Positions 8,186-16,557 of a stretch of 64,000 nt of DNA are shown here, in pieces (the stretch's first letter is position 1; each line of letters opens with the position of its first letter). Below the pieces are notes generated by a model, which did no database searches, had not been told where the DNA came from, and saw only the letters and a program-made list of their open reading frames with translations. Position numbers and translations under genes: made by a program. Source of the DNA: DATKNA01 sp963786765 (GTDB lineage Bacteria > Actinomycetota > Actinomycetes > Actinomycetales > Kineosporiaceae); the NCBI GenBank assembly GCA_963786765.1, contig CAWBAJ010000008.1, forward strand, positions 558,001 to 622,000, written 5' to 3'.

Positions 8186-8293
8186 ACGTGACCGGCGGCC
8201 GCGCCAGATACCGACGTGCGCCGCCCCAAGCCGCCGGAGCACCTCACAGCAGCCGTGCAGCAAGAATCCAGGCACGCCGCCGACCGTGGGGAC

Positions 8294-8458
8294 ATGAACA
8301 CAGCACTCGTCACCGTCATGCTGTCGGCGGCGATCGCGGCCGCCGCTGTCGCCGTCCGTGCCGGCGTCACCCCCCGACTCGTCCCCGTTCTCGTCCCCGT
8401 CGCGGTTCGGCGAGACGCCTCCTGGCACCCGCACGTCAGCACCGGCTGCGGCCGCTGA
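8294..8458 (+). CDS. Possible 54-residue single-helix membrane peptide
   Basis: From ATG 8294 the frame encodes MNTALVTVMLSAAIAAAAVA followed by a Val/Pro stretch and a polar basic tail. The N-terminus would be one membrane helix or an uncleaved signal. Only a weak GGGG precedes the start. It fills the space between the HNH remnant and the RidA-like gene. No family is recognised and it may not be translated. Confidence 0.3.
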   Translation: MNTALVTVMLSAAIAAAAVAVRAGVTPRLVPVLVPVAVRRDASWHPHVSTGCGR

Positions 8459-8468
8459 CGCAGGCGCA

Positions 8469-8846
8469 TCAGGCGACGATCGCGTACGCCTCGATCTCGA
8501 CGCGCATCCTCGGGTCCAGCAGCGCCGACACCGCGACCATGGTCGCGGCAGGCCGGACCTCGTCGAACACCTCGCTGTGGGCGCGGGCGACGAGGTCGGC
8601 GTCCGCCATATCGGTCACGTAGGCGACCGTCCGGACGACGTCGCGCGCCGACGCCCCCGCCTCCTGCAGTGCTGCGACGATGATGCGCAGCGCAGCGGCC
8701 GCCTGCACGTAGCTGTCGCCGTCCAGGTCGTCGCCCCGGGCGCACGTGCCGGCCACGTGCACGTGCGGCCCGACCCGGACCGCGCGGCTGTACCCGTACA
8801 CGTCTTCGTAGCTTCCACCCGAGGGGAACGTCCGCCGCTCGCTCAC
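8469..8846 (-). CDS. RidA/YjgF/UK114-family protein
   Basis: A 125-residue member of the RidA superfamily, trimeric proteins whose best-known members hydrolyse reactive enamine/imine intermediates released by PLP enzymes. The fold is visible from YSRAVRVGPHVHVAGTCARG through ALRIIVAALQEAGASARDVV to the C-terminal MVAVSALLDPRMRVEIEAYA. The Arg that binds the substrate carboxylate in true RidA corresponds to the DPRMRVEIEA segment. The start is a GTG. The PLP enzyme AcdS is encoded divergently 91 bp away; ACC deaminase releases 2-oxobutanoate through an aminoacrylate-type intermediate, so a shared role is possible but inferred. Confidence 0.85.
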   Translation of the reverse strand: MSERRTFPSGGSYEDVYGYSRAVRVGPHVHVAGTCARGDDLDGDSYVQAAAALRIIVAALQEAGASARDVVRTVAYVTDMADADLVARAHSEVFDEVRPAATMVAVSALLDPRMRVEIEAYAIVA

Positions 8847-8937
8847 GCGCCGATCATGTCATTGCGCCCCGGCGGCGTTGGTGATGGGTTTGCCGGCAGA
8901 CGCGCGGCGAGGACCTCGCGAGGAACAGGAGACGACC

Positions 8938-9958
8938 GTGCCCATCCAGGACTTCGCCCGGCACCCCCTGCTGTTCGGACCGTCGCCCGTGCACAAGCTC
9001 GAGCGCCTCACCGGGCACCTCGGCGGCGCCGAGATCTGGGCCAAGCGGGAGGACTGCAACTCAGGCATCGCCTACGGCGGCAACAAGACCCGCAAGCTCG
9101 AGTACCTCGTCGCCGACGCCCTCGCGAAGGGCTGCGACACGCTTGTCTCGATCGGCGGGGTGCAGAGCAACCACACCCGCCAGGTCGCCGCGGTCGCCGC
9201 CGCCACCGGGCTGCAGTGCGTGCTCGTCCAGGAGTCGTGGGTCGACTGGCCGGATTCCGTCTACGACAAGGTCGGCAACATTCTGCTGAGCCGTTTCGGC
9301 GGGGGCCGACGTCCGCCTGGTCAGGGCCGAGTTCGGGATCGGCTTCAAGGAGAGCTGGGAGCAGGCGCTGCGGGACGTCGAGGAACGCGGCGGCACGCCC
9401 TACCCCATCCCGGCAGGCGCCTCGGACCACGAGCTGGGTGGCCTGGGCTTCGCGAACTGGGCGTACGAGGTCGCCGAGCAGGAGCGCGAGCTCGGCGTCT
9501 TCTTCGACACCGTGATCGTCTGCTCGGTGACGGGCAGCACCCAGGCGGGCATGGTCGCCGGGTTCGCCGCCCTGGAGCGGGACGGTGCACGGCATCGCCG
9601 CGTGCTCGGCGTCGACGCGTCGGCCAAGCCCGCCGAGACCCGTGAGCAGGTGCTCCGGATCGCCCGTCGCACCGCGGAGCTGATCGGCGTCCGGGAGGAA
9701 CTGCCCCCGGACGCCGTCGAGCTGGACGAGCGCTACCACGCCGGCGTGTACGGCATTCCCGGCGAGCAGACCCTCGACGCGATGCGCCTGGCGGCCCGGA
9801 CCGAGGGGATGATCACGGACCCGGTCTACGAGGGGAAGTCGATGGCGGCGCTCGCAGACCTCGTGTCCCGCGGCGAGATCGCCCGCGACGCGACCGTGCT
9901 CTACGCGCACCTCGGCGGCCAGCCGGCGCTCAACGGCTACAGCGGGCTGTTCTCCTGA
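8938..9958 (+). pseudogene. acdS: 1-aminocyclopropane-1-carboxylate (ACC) deaminase, one-base frameshift
   Basis: A PLP-dependent fold type II enzyme that splits ACC, the plant ethylene precursor, into ammonia and 2-oxobutanoate. From GTG 8938 (AGGAG 10 nt upstream) the first frame reads KREDCNSGIAYGGNKTRKLE, with the PLP lysine in the NKTRK segment, SIGGVQSNHTRQVAAVAA and ESWVDWPDSVYDKVGNILLS. It then shifts at the GGGGG run at 9301-9305 into ADVRLVRAEFGIGFKESWEQ and onward through PIPAGASDHELGGLG and CSVTGSTQAGMVAGFA to the stop at 9958. Removing one base gives 339 residues, the family's normal length. Every known motif is intact, so the shift is either very recent or a homopolymer error. 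The last 22 bp overlap the convergent YiaA/B gene. Confidence 0.85.
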
Positions 9959-10398
9959 CGCCACGGCTCCTGCGCCGTCCGCGCGTCCTCGTCCTCGAAC
10001 ATCGAGCCGCCCAGGTCGCGGACGTTCTTCTGCACGGTGACGGCGGCGAACAGGCTGAGCACGAACGACATCGCGTAGAAGCCCTTCTCGCTGGCGGCCA
10101 TGCCGGAGTTCCACAACCCGATGGTGAGCAGGACGACGGCGGCCACCAGGCCGAGCCAGCACAGGCCGAGGTAGATGCCGGTGACAGCGATGCCCTCGTC
10201 GCGGTCCCGCACGGACTTCTGCAGGGAGACGGCGGCGAACAGCCCGAACAGCAGGACGGTGAGGTAGAAGCCCTTCTCGCTGAGCGACATCCGGGCGTTG
10301 TAGAGGCCGACGAGGAAGGCGATGCCGCCGGTGAGGACGGCGAGCCACGAGGCGCCGACGAAAGCGGGGGTGGGGCGGCGGGCGGCGGGATTGTCCAC
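9937..10398 (-). CDS. YiaA/YiaB two-domain inner-membrane protein
   Basis: A 153-residue membrane protein built from two copies of the yiaA/B domain. Each copy has two helices ending in a conserved EKGFY and QK(S/N)VRD pair (residues about 12-66: MSLSEKGFYLTVLLFGLFAA; and about 73-125: MAASEKGFYAMSFVLSLFAA). The C-terminal 25 residues are polar. The start is a GTG at 10398. The family is widespread in bacteria but has no assigned function. Its 3' end overlaps the convergent acdS end by 22 bp. Confidence 0.85.
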   Translation of the reverse strand: MDNPAARRPTPAFVGASWLAVLTGGIAFLVGLYNARMSLSEKGFYLTVLLFGLFAAVSLQKSVRDRDEGIAVTGIYLGLCWLGLVAAVVLLTIGLWNSGMAASEKGFYAMSFVLSLFAAVTVQKNVRDLGGSMFEDEDARTAQEPWRQENSPL

Positions 10399-10522
10399 GG
10401 CGTGCTCCTTCTCGAGGTTGTCCCGCCACCGTAGGAAGCCGCGGGCTCGTGGGCCTGAGTACGAGTGCTCGGCCGGGCTGCGCCACCGACCTACGCCGTT
10501 CGGGTGCCGGCCGCCGGCGGTA

Positions 10523-11089
10523 TCATGCCTCGCCCGTGAGGTACCGCTGCAGTGTCGGCCCGACCCAGCGCACGAGCTCGGCGTGGCTCATCGCCGCGAC
10601 CGGCGGAATGCGCAGCACGTAGCGGGTCAGGGCCAGGCCGAGCATCTGTGCCGCGACGAGGCCCGCGCGGGCGCCGGCGTCCAGCCCCCCGGGGGCCAAC
10701 CGGGTGACGAGCGGTAGCAGCTGGTCGGCGAAGATGCCGCGCAGCCGCGCCGCTGCCACCTCGTTCGTCACGCCGACCCGGAGCAGCGCCTGAAGGATGT
10801 CGTCGTCCTCCCATCGCTGCAGGAAGTACGCGGTCACCCGGGCGCCGGCCTCGCCGGGCGGCAGGCCGACGGGGTCCGGCAGCCGCAGCTCGAACTGCGC
10901 GGCCGCGGCGAACAATCCCTCCTTGGACCCGTAGTAGCGCATCACCATGGACGGGTCGATTCCGGCAGCGGAGGCGATCGCCCGGATGGTCGCGCGGTCG
11001 TATCCGTCCGCGGCGAACCGCTCCCGGGCTGCGGTGAGGATCGCCGCCCGGGTGGCGTCCGAGCGGCGAGGACGAGCAGCGACCGTCAT
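10523..11089 (-). CDS. TetR-family transcriptional repressor
   Basis: A 188-residue one-component regulator. Residues about 8-60 are the TetR helix-turn-helix (ATRAAILTAARERFAADGYD, then IRAIASAAGIDPSMVMRYYG). The rest is an all-helical ligand-binding and dimer domain like TetR_C_33/PsrA-type members (FADQLLPLVTRL). The ATG at 11089 is chosen over one 16 codons upstream because the HTH starts right after it. It is divergent from the flavin monooxygenase at 11211, and the 121-bp gap contains four related palindromes, so it almost certainly represses itself and that enzyme. The inducer is presumably the monooxygenase substrate. Confidence 0.88.
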   Translation of the reverse strand: MTVAARPRRSDATRAAILTAARERFAADGYDRATIRAIASAAGIDPSMVMRYYGSKEGLFAAAAQFELRLPDPVGLPPGEAGARVTAYFLQRWEDDDILQALLRVGVTNEVAAARLRGIFADQLLPLVTRLAPGGLDAGARAGLVAAQMLGLALTRYVLRIPPVAAMSHAELVRWVGPTLQRYLTGEA

Positions 11090-11103
11090 GCCCACCACTG
11101 TAG

Positions 11104-11175
11104 GCCAACACCCGTTGACTTCACGTTTCCCGTGCAACTACTGTTGCCAACAGCCGTTGGCCAACAATCGTTGGT
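11104..11175. promoter_or_regulatory. Array of four TetR operator-like palindromes
   Basis: The unit is GCCAAC-N4-GTTGGC. Copies are 11104-11119 (GCCAACACCCGTTGAC), 11133-11148 (TGCAACTACTGTTGCC), 11146-11161 (GCCAACAGCCGTTGGC, perfect) and 11160-11175 (GCCAACAATCGTTGGT). The last three are nearly back-to-back at 13-14 bp steps. They cover the divergent promoter region of the TetR and monooxygenase genes, so cooperative repression of both is likely. Confidence 0.75.
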
Positions 11176-11210
11176 ACGCAGTGGCAGGAACAAGATTGCA
11201 AGGAGGAGTC

Positions 11211-12635
11211 ATGTTCCAGGACGTCGTTCTCGTCGGGGCCGGGCCCACCGGCCTCCTGCTCGCCGGCGACCTCGCTGCCGCGGGGGTCCCGGTCACCGTG
11301 CTCGAGCGGCGGCCGGAGCAGGAGAACAACCTGACCCGGGCCTTCGCCGTCCACGCCCGGACCCTCGAGATGCTCGACGCCCGCGGTCTCGCGGACGACC
11401 TGCTCGCCCGGGGCGCGCGCGTCGAGGAGGTGCAATTCCTGCGACGGCTCCGGGTCGGTCTCGCGTCGCTGCCCACCCGCTTCCCGTTCCTCCTCGTCAC
11501 CCCGCAGTACGAGGTCGAGCGCGTGCTCGAGGAGCGCGCGCTCAAGCACGGCGCGCGGATCCAGCGCGGCGTCACCGTCGGGGGCCTGCGCCAGGACGCC
11601 GACAGCGTCGAACTCACCACGAGCGCGGGCACCACACGCGCCGGCTACGTCGTCGGCACGGACGGAATCCACAGCGCGGTGCGACAGTCGCTCGGCCTGC
11701 CGTTCCCCGGGCGCACGGTGGCGCGCTCGGTGATGCTCGCGGACGTTCGTCTCGCCCAGGCACCGCCTGACGTCGTCACCGCCGACGCCGACGGGGAGGC
11801 GTTCGGCTTCGTCGCGCCCTTCGGCGACGGCTGGTACCGCGTGATCGCCTGGCAGCGCGATCGGCAGCTGCCGGACGACGTCCCGGTGGATCTCGAGGAG
11901 GTCAGGCAGGCGTTCACGCGCGCGCTCGGCACGGACTACGGCATGCACGACGCGCGCTGGACGTCCCGGTTCCACAGCGACGAGCGGCAGGTGCCCCGGT
12001 ATCGGGTCGGCCGCGTGTTCCTCGCCGGCGACGCCGCACACGTCCACAGCCCCGCCGGCGGCCAGGGCATGAACACCGGCCTGCAGGACGCCGCCAATCT
12101 CGGCTGGAAGCTCGCCGCCGAGGTGCAGGGCTGGGCGCGGCCGGGGCTGCTCGACAGTTATCACGACGAGCGTCACCCCGTCGGGAAGCAGGTGCTCCGG
12201 ATCAGCGGCGGGATGCTCCGCGTCGCGTTCTCCCCGCCACGGCGACTCGCACTGCTCAAGCAGCTGGCGGCGGGCGCCCTCGCCGCACGCCCCGTCGCGC
12301 GCCGCGCCGCCCTCACGGTCTCGGGCATCGGTCTGGCGTATCCGCGCCCTCGCAGTGCTCACCCGCTCGTGGGGCGCCGGGCCCCCGACCTCCAGCTCGC
12401 CGGCGGGGCCCGGCTCGCCGAGGTGCTGCGCGAGGGCTCGTTCGTACTGGTCACATCCCGGGCCGCGGACGCCGCGGACGCCGCGGATTCCGCGCACCTG
12501 CGCATCGTCGAGCCGGTCCGCGGCCTGAGGAGCACGGTGCTGGTCCGCCCCGACGGCTACGTCGCGTGGGCCGCCGACGACCCGACCCCCGCGCAGGTGC
12601 GGAACGCTCTGACCGACTGGGCCGTCTCCGCCTGA
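11211..12635 (+). CDS. FAD-dependent group A aromatic monooxygenase
   Basis: A 474-residue flavoprotein hydroxylase of the PheA/TfdB/Rox type, using NAD(P)H and O2 on an aromatic or polyketide-like substrate. The N-terminal dinucleotide fold is VVLVGAGPTGLLLAGDLAAA (GxGxxG), and the second FAD motif is GRVFLAGDAAHVHSPAGGQG with MNTGLQDAANLGWKLA. The DG motif is YVVGTDGIHSAVRQSLGL. The C-terminal ~100 residues form the thioredoxin-like domain common in this group, containing AADAADAADSAH from a GCGGACGCC-like micro-repeat. The ATG at 11211 has a strong AAGGAGGAG. The divergent TetR gene and operator array imply substrate-inducible detoxification or catabolism. The substrate is unknown. Confidence 0.88.
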   Translation: MFQDVVLVGAGPTGLLLAGDLAAAGVPVTVLERRPEQENNLTRAFAVHARTLEMLDARGLADDLLARGARVEEVQFLRRLRVGLASLPTRFPFLLVTPQYEVERVLEERALKHGARIQRGVTVGGLRQDADSVELTTSAGTTRAGYVVGTDGIHSAVRQSLGLPFPGRTVARSVMLADVRLAQAPPDVVTADADGEAFGFVAPFGDGWYRVIAWQRDRQLPDDVPVDLEEVRQAFTRALGTDYGMHDARWTSRFHSDERQVPRYRVGRVFLAGDAAHVHSPAGGQGMNTGLQDAANLGWKLAAEVQGWARPGLLDSYHDERHPVGKQVLRISGGMLRVAFSPPRRLALLKQLAAGALAARPVARRAALTVSGIGLAYPRPRSAHPLVGRRAPDLQLAGGARLAEVLREGSFVLVTSRAADAADAADSAHLRIVEPVRGLRSTVLVRPDGYVAWAADDPTPAQVRNALTDWAVSA

Positions 12636-12651
12636 CTCGAACGTCCGCGGG

Positions 12652-15027
12652 CTAGGCCAGCGACAGGCCCGCGAGCGCCGCGTTGACGATGCTGCCCGGC
12701 AGCAGGTCGTGCAGCTCGTAGAGCTCGCGCACCGACCCGGACTGCCCGAACTGGTCGACGCCGAGCGGCACGCACGGCACACCGAGCGCGGAGCCCAGCC
12801 ACGCCATGGCGTGGGAGGCGGCGTCGTGCACGGTGACGATCGGCGCACTGTCGGGGAACGCCGTCCGCAGCGCGCCTGGGAGACTCGGCGCCGCCGCCGT
12901 CCGGACGCCCTGCCGCAGCGTCCGCTGCCAGGCCGAGTAGAGCCGGTCCAGCGAGGTGACGTCGACGACGTGGGCGGCGATCCCCTCCTCGGCGAGCTCC
13001 TCTGCCGCCGCGAGCACTTCGGGCAGCACGGCGCCGGAGCCCACGAGGTGCACCGCCGGCGTGCCCGGCTCGGCGAGCTCGGGGTGGGCGCTGACGGCGT
13101 CCACCAAGCGGTACGCGCCCGCGATCACCTGCCGGCGCAGGACGGCGTCCCCGACCCGCGCCCGGGCCGCCTCGAACGGCGCCTGGTCCAGCGGACGGGT
13201 GGAGAGCCGGAAGTAGTAGGCGCCGTCCTCGGCGGGGACGGCCGTCGACGTCCCCGACGGCCCGGCGGCGATCCGGCCGAGGGCGTGGCAGAGCAGCCAG
13301 TCGAGCGCACCGGCGTACGCGGGCTCGACGAACGTGACGCCCGGCAGCTCGAGGCCGACCGACGCGGTGATCGTCGACTGGTGCGCCCCGCCCTCGGGCG
13401 CGAGCGTCACGCCCGACGGCGTCCCCGCGACGACGAACCGCGAGCCCGAGTACGTCCCGTAGAGGAAGGCGTCGAGGCCGCGCAGAACGAACGGGTCGTA
13501 CACCGTGCCGACCGGCAGCAACGGCTGCGACGACAGGTCCCACGACAGCCCGAGCTGGCCGAGCAGCAGGAACAGGTTCATCTCGCTGATGCCGAGCTCG
13601 ATGTGCTGACCGGTGGGGCCCTCCGCCCAGCGCAGCATCCGGTCCTCGTTCCACGACCGCCGCTGGGTGGGGGCGAAGACGCCGGTCTTGTTGAGGAAGC
13701 CGGCGAGGTTCGTCGACGTCGCGACGTCCGGGGCCGTGGTCACGAGGTACGGCGCGACGGCCTCGTCCCGGGCGAGGTCGACGAGCACGCGCCCGAACAC
13801 CTCCTGGGTGGCGATGGGTTTGCCGGTCCGCTGCCGGGTCGACTCGGGAACGGCGACCGGCAGGGACGCCGACCGCGCCGGCCGGGCCAGCGCCTCCCGG
13901 CGCACGTTGCACCACACCCCGGGCGGGGACGCCGGATCGAACCGGTCCCACTCGTTCTCGGGTGTGAGCCCGAGCGACGACCGCAGCGCCTCGATCTGCT
14001 CGCCGGAGAGCAGCGCCGAGTGGTTGCGCGGGTTGCCGGCCATCGGCAGGCCCCAGCCCTTGACGGTGTACGCGAAGACGATGCTCGGGCGGTCCGTGGC
14101 CTCGTCGCACTGCCGGTAGGCCTCGAGCAGCGCCGAGAGGTCGTGCCCACCGAGGTCGGTCACGAGCTCCCCGAGGCCGCCCGAACCCGAGTCGTCGGGG
14201 ACGTCGGCGACGAGCTCGCCGACGCCGTCGGGAGCGCCGTCCAGGAACTGCTTGCGCAGCGCGTCGCCCGACAGCCCGAACAGCGACTGGTACTGCTCGT
14301 TCGGCATGAGGTCGATCCAGTCCCGCAGCAGGCCGCCGCCCGGTCTGTCGTAGGCCGCCTGCAGCCCGCGTCCGTACTTCACCTCGACGACGTGCCAGCC
14401 CGCGGCCTCGAACTGGCCGCGCCACTGCGCGATCCGCACGCCCGGGATGACGCGGTCGAGGCTCTGCCGGTTGAAGTCCACCAGCCACATCACATCGCCG
14501 AGCCCCGCGGTCGCCGGGTCGGCGACCGCCTCCCAGATGTTGCCCTCGTCGAGCTCGGCGTCCCCGATGATCGAGATGAAGCGTGAGCGCGGGCGCGGGC
14601 CGAAGTGCGCGTCGACGTACCGGCGGGTCACCGCGGCGAACAGCGGCGCCGCGGCGCCGAGCCCGACGGAGCCGGTGGAGAAGTCGACCTCGTCGGGGTC
14701 CTTCGTCCGGGACGGGTACGACTGCAGGCCGCCGCGGGCGCGCAACGTCGTCAGGTAGGAGCGGTCGAGGTTGCCCAGCAGGTACTGGATCGCGTGGAAC
14801 ACCGGCGAGGCGTGCGGTTTGACGGCGACGCGGTCGGAGGTGTCGATGTGGGCGAAATACAACGCGGTCATGGCGGTCACGAGCGACGCGCTGCTGGCCT
14901 GGTGGCCGCCGACCTTGACGCCGTCGCCGGTCTGCCGCTCCCGGTTCGCCGCGTCCACGATGCGGGCGGAGAGCCACAGCACCCGCCGCTGGATCTCGTC
15001 GAGGACGTGGAGGTCGGGCTCGCTCAT
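12652..15027 (-). CDS. Homodimeric pyruvate dehydrogenase E1-like / transketolase-like enzyme
   Basis: A 791-residue thiamine-diphosphate enzyme of the single-chain (AceE-like) E1 family, decarboxylating a 2-oxo acid. The ThDP/Mg2+ signature is at residues about 153-185 (GDAELDEGNIWEAV ... VDFNRQSLD), the substrate-side block is KPHASPVFHAIQYLLGNLDR, and the Pyr domain carries ELGISEMNLFLLLGQLGLSW. The C-terminal transketolase domain is about residues 650-791. True AceE is ~890-920 residues; this one lacks about 100, and no lipoyl or E2/E3 gene is nearby. It may therefore be a paralogue with another 2-oxo acid substrate. It is convergent with the monooxygenase (16-bp gap). Confidence 0.8.
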   Translation of the reverse strand: MSEPDLHVLDEIQRRVLWLSARIVDAANRERQTGDGVKVGGHQASSASLVTAMTALYFAHIDTSDRVAVKPHASPVFHAIQYLLGNLDRSYLTTLRARGGLQSYPSRTKDPDEVDFSTGSVGLGAAAPLFAAVTRRYVDAHFGPRPRSRFISIIGDAELDEGNIWEAVADPATAGLGDVMWLVDFNRQSLDRVIPGVRIAQWRGQFEAAGWHVVEVKYGRGLQAAYDRPGGGLLRDWIDLMPNEQYQSLFGLSGDALRKQFLDGAPDGVGELVADVPDDSGSGGLGELVTDLGGHDLSALLEAYRQCDEATDRPSIVFAYTVKGWGLPMAGNPRNHSALLSGEQIEALRSSLGLTPENEWDRFDPASPPGVWCNVRREALARPARSASLPVAVPESTRQRTGKPIATQEVFGRVLVDLARDEAVAPYLVTTAPDVATSTNLAGFLNKTGVFAPTQRRSWNEDRMLRWAEGPTGQHIELGISEMNLFLLLGQLGLSWDLSSQPLLPVGTVYDPFVLRGLDAFLYGTYSGSRFVVAGTPSGVTLAPEGGAHQSTITASVGLELPGVTFVEPAYAGALDWLLCHALGRIAAGPSGTSTAVPAEDGAYYFRLSTRPLDQAPFEAARARVGDAVLRRQVIAGAYRLVDAVSAHPELAEPGTPAVHLVGSGAVLPEVLAAAEELAEEGIAAHVVDVTSLDRLYSAWQRTLRQGVRTAAAPSLPGALRTAFPDSAPIVTVHDAASHAMAWLGSALGVPCVPLGVDQFGQSGSVRELYELHDLLPGSIVNAALAGLSLA

Positions 15028-15113
15028 CCCCCCATGCTGCCGCCTCAGTCCGGACTGTCCAGATGCCGATGCGGGTGATGCGCATCGACGGGGCCGGCGA
15101 GTAGGAAGAGCAG

Positions 15114-15605
15114 GTGAGTGTCACCGACGAGCTGCTCGAGAACGCCCGGCGTTACGCCGAGGGCTTCGACAAGGGGGATCTCCCTCTTCCGCCGGCCAGG
15201 CACGTGGCCGTGGTGGCGTGCATGGACGCGCGCCTCAACCCCTACGGGTTGCTGGGGCTGAGCGAGGGTGACGCGCACGTGATCCGCAACGCGGGAGGCG
15301 TGATCACGCAGGACGGCCTGCGCTGCCTGGCGATCAGCCAGCGCCTGCTCGGGACCCGTGAGATCGTCCTGATCCACCACACCGACTGCGGGATGCTCAC
15401 CTTCACCGACGACGAGTTCCGAGCGGCACTCCATGCTGACACCGGCATCAAGCCGAGCTGGGCTGCCGAGGCCTTCGACGACATCGACGCCGATGTGCGT
15501 CAGTGCATCGCCCGGATCACGGCCGACCCGTTCATCCCGTACAAGGATTCCGTCCGCGGCTTCGTCTACGACGTGCAGACGGGCGAGCTGCGCGAGGTGA
15601 GCTGA
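15114..15605 (+). CDS. Beta-class carbonic anhydrase (YtiB/Rv1284-like)
   Basis: A 163-residue zinc enzyme interconverting CO2 and bicarbonate. Zinc ligands are Cys36 in VVACMDARL with the Asp38/Arg40 dyad, and His89 and Cys92 in LIHHTDCGM. It is short, like the mycobacterial Rv1284 and Bacillus YtiB subfamily, and ends in the typical SVRGFVYDVQTGELREV. The GTG at 15114 follows GGAAGAG by about 4 nt. It stands alone, divergent from the E1-like gene and convergent with the LysR gene. A bicarbonate-supply role is likely. Confidence 0.9.
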   Translation: MSVTDELLENARRYAEGFDKGDLPLPPARHVAVVACMDARLNPYGLLGLSEGDAHVIRNAGGVITQDGLRCLAISQRLLGTREIVLIHHTDCGMLTFTDDEFRAALHADTGIKPSWAAEAFDDIDADVRQCIARITADPFIPYKDSVRGFVYDVQTGELREVS

Positions 15606-15610
15606 CCCGG

Positions 15611-16489
15611 TCACTTCGCGTCGGCGGCTCCCTCGAGAGCCCTGACCACCTCGAGCGCCACCGCGCGGAAGTCGCCGCGGGCGGGGTGGCCGGGGCCGTC
15701 GCGCCAGCCGAGCAGGATGGCCATCGCGGGCGCGTCGGTCACCGGCACGAACACGACGCCGGGGTGCCCGTGCAGCTCGGGCGTCGACGCCGCCGTGAGA
15801 CCGATCCCCTGGCCGGCGGCGATGGCGATGAGCCAGTCCTCGACGGTGCGCACCCGCCGGGCGACCTCCGGCCGGCCGCCGGCGGGCCACAGGAGCTCGG
15901 ACACGGTGCCCGACGTCGGGTTCACCACCAGCGGCCAGGCCGCCAGCTCGGCCATGGTGGTGGCGCCCCGGCCGGCGAGCGGGTGGTCCTCGGGGAGCGC
16001 GGCCACCCGCGGCTCGCGGTGCAGCAGCTGGGTCCGGACGCCGGCAGCCTCGACGTTGCCGCGCAGGAACGCGACGTCGACCTGACCCCGCGCGAGACCC
16101 GCGAGCCGGTCGTCGACGCGCCGCATCTCGACGGGGATGTCGGGAAAGCGGTGGTTCCACTCGCGCAGGATGGCGGTGGTGTGCGGACCGGCGCCCGACC
16201 AGGCGTGACCGACGCGCAGGGCACGGGCCCGGACCGCGGCGGGGTCGAGCACCTCGTCGACGGCGGCGAGCGCGGCCAGCACCTTCGGCAGCAGCGCCCG
16301 GCCCTCAGCCGTGAGGGCGAGGGAGGTGGTGCTGCGCTCGACCAGCCGGGCGCCGAGGGCGCGTTCGAACTGGGCCAGGGTGCGGGACAGGGCCGGCTGC
16401 GTGATCGCCAGCCGTCGGGCGGCCGCGCTGACCGTGCCCTCGTCGGCGATCGTCGCGAAGGCCCTCAGGTGCCGCAGCTCGACGGCCAT
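15611..16489 (-). CDS. LysR-family transcriptional regulator
   Basis: A 292-residue LTTR. The HTH is at residues 1-60 (VELRHLRAFATIADEGTVSA, AARRLAITQPALSRTLAQFE). The remainder is the periplasmic-binding-like effector domain with LRVGHAWSGAGPHTTAILRE and the LPEDHPLAG turn common in this family. The ATG at 16489 is favoured over an upstream one because MAVELRHLRAF is the standard LysR N-terminus. It is divergent from the EamA transporter at 16558 (68-bp gap), the usual layout for a regulator and its target. The effector is unknown. Confidence 0.88.
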   Translation of the reverse strand: MAVELRHLRAFATIADEGTVSAAARRLAITQPALSRTLAQFERALGARLVERSTTSLALTAEGRALLPKVLAALAAVDEVLDPAAVRARALRVGHAWSGAGPHTTAILREWNHRFPDIPVEMRRVDDRLAGLARGQVDVAFLRGNVEAAGVRTQLLHREPRVAALPEDHPLAGRGATTMAELAAWPLVVNPTSGTVSELLWPAGGRPEVARRVRTVEDWLIAIAAGQGIGLTAASTPELHGHPGVVFVPVTDAPAMAILLGWRDGPGHPARGDFRAVALEVVRALEGAADAK

Positions 16490-16557
16490 GCCCGCGGAGC
16501 ATAACGGAAGGCCGGACGGCATTTCCGATCAACCGGGGGACAAGAGAGGGTGGAGGA

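Noticed and set aside
7768..8622. 284-codon plus frame from ATG 7768
   Set aside because: After ~30 codons it leaves the HNH reading frame and becomes Pro/Arg low-complexity, running through the RidA-like gene on the other strand.
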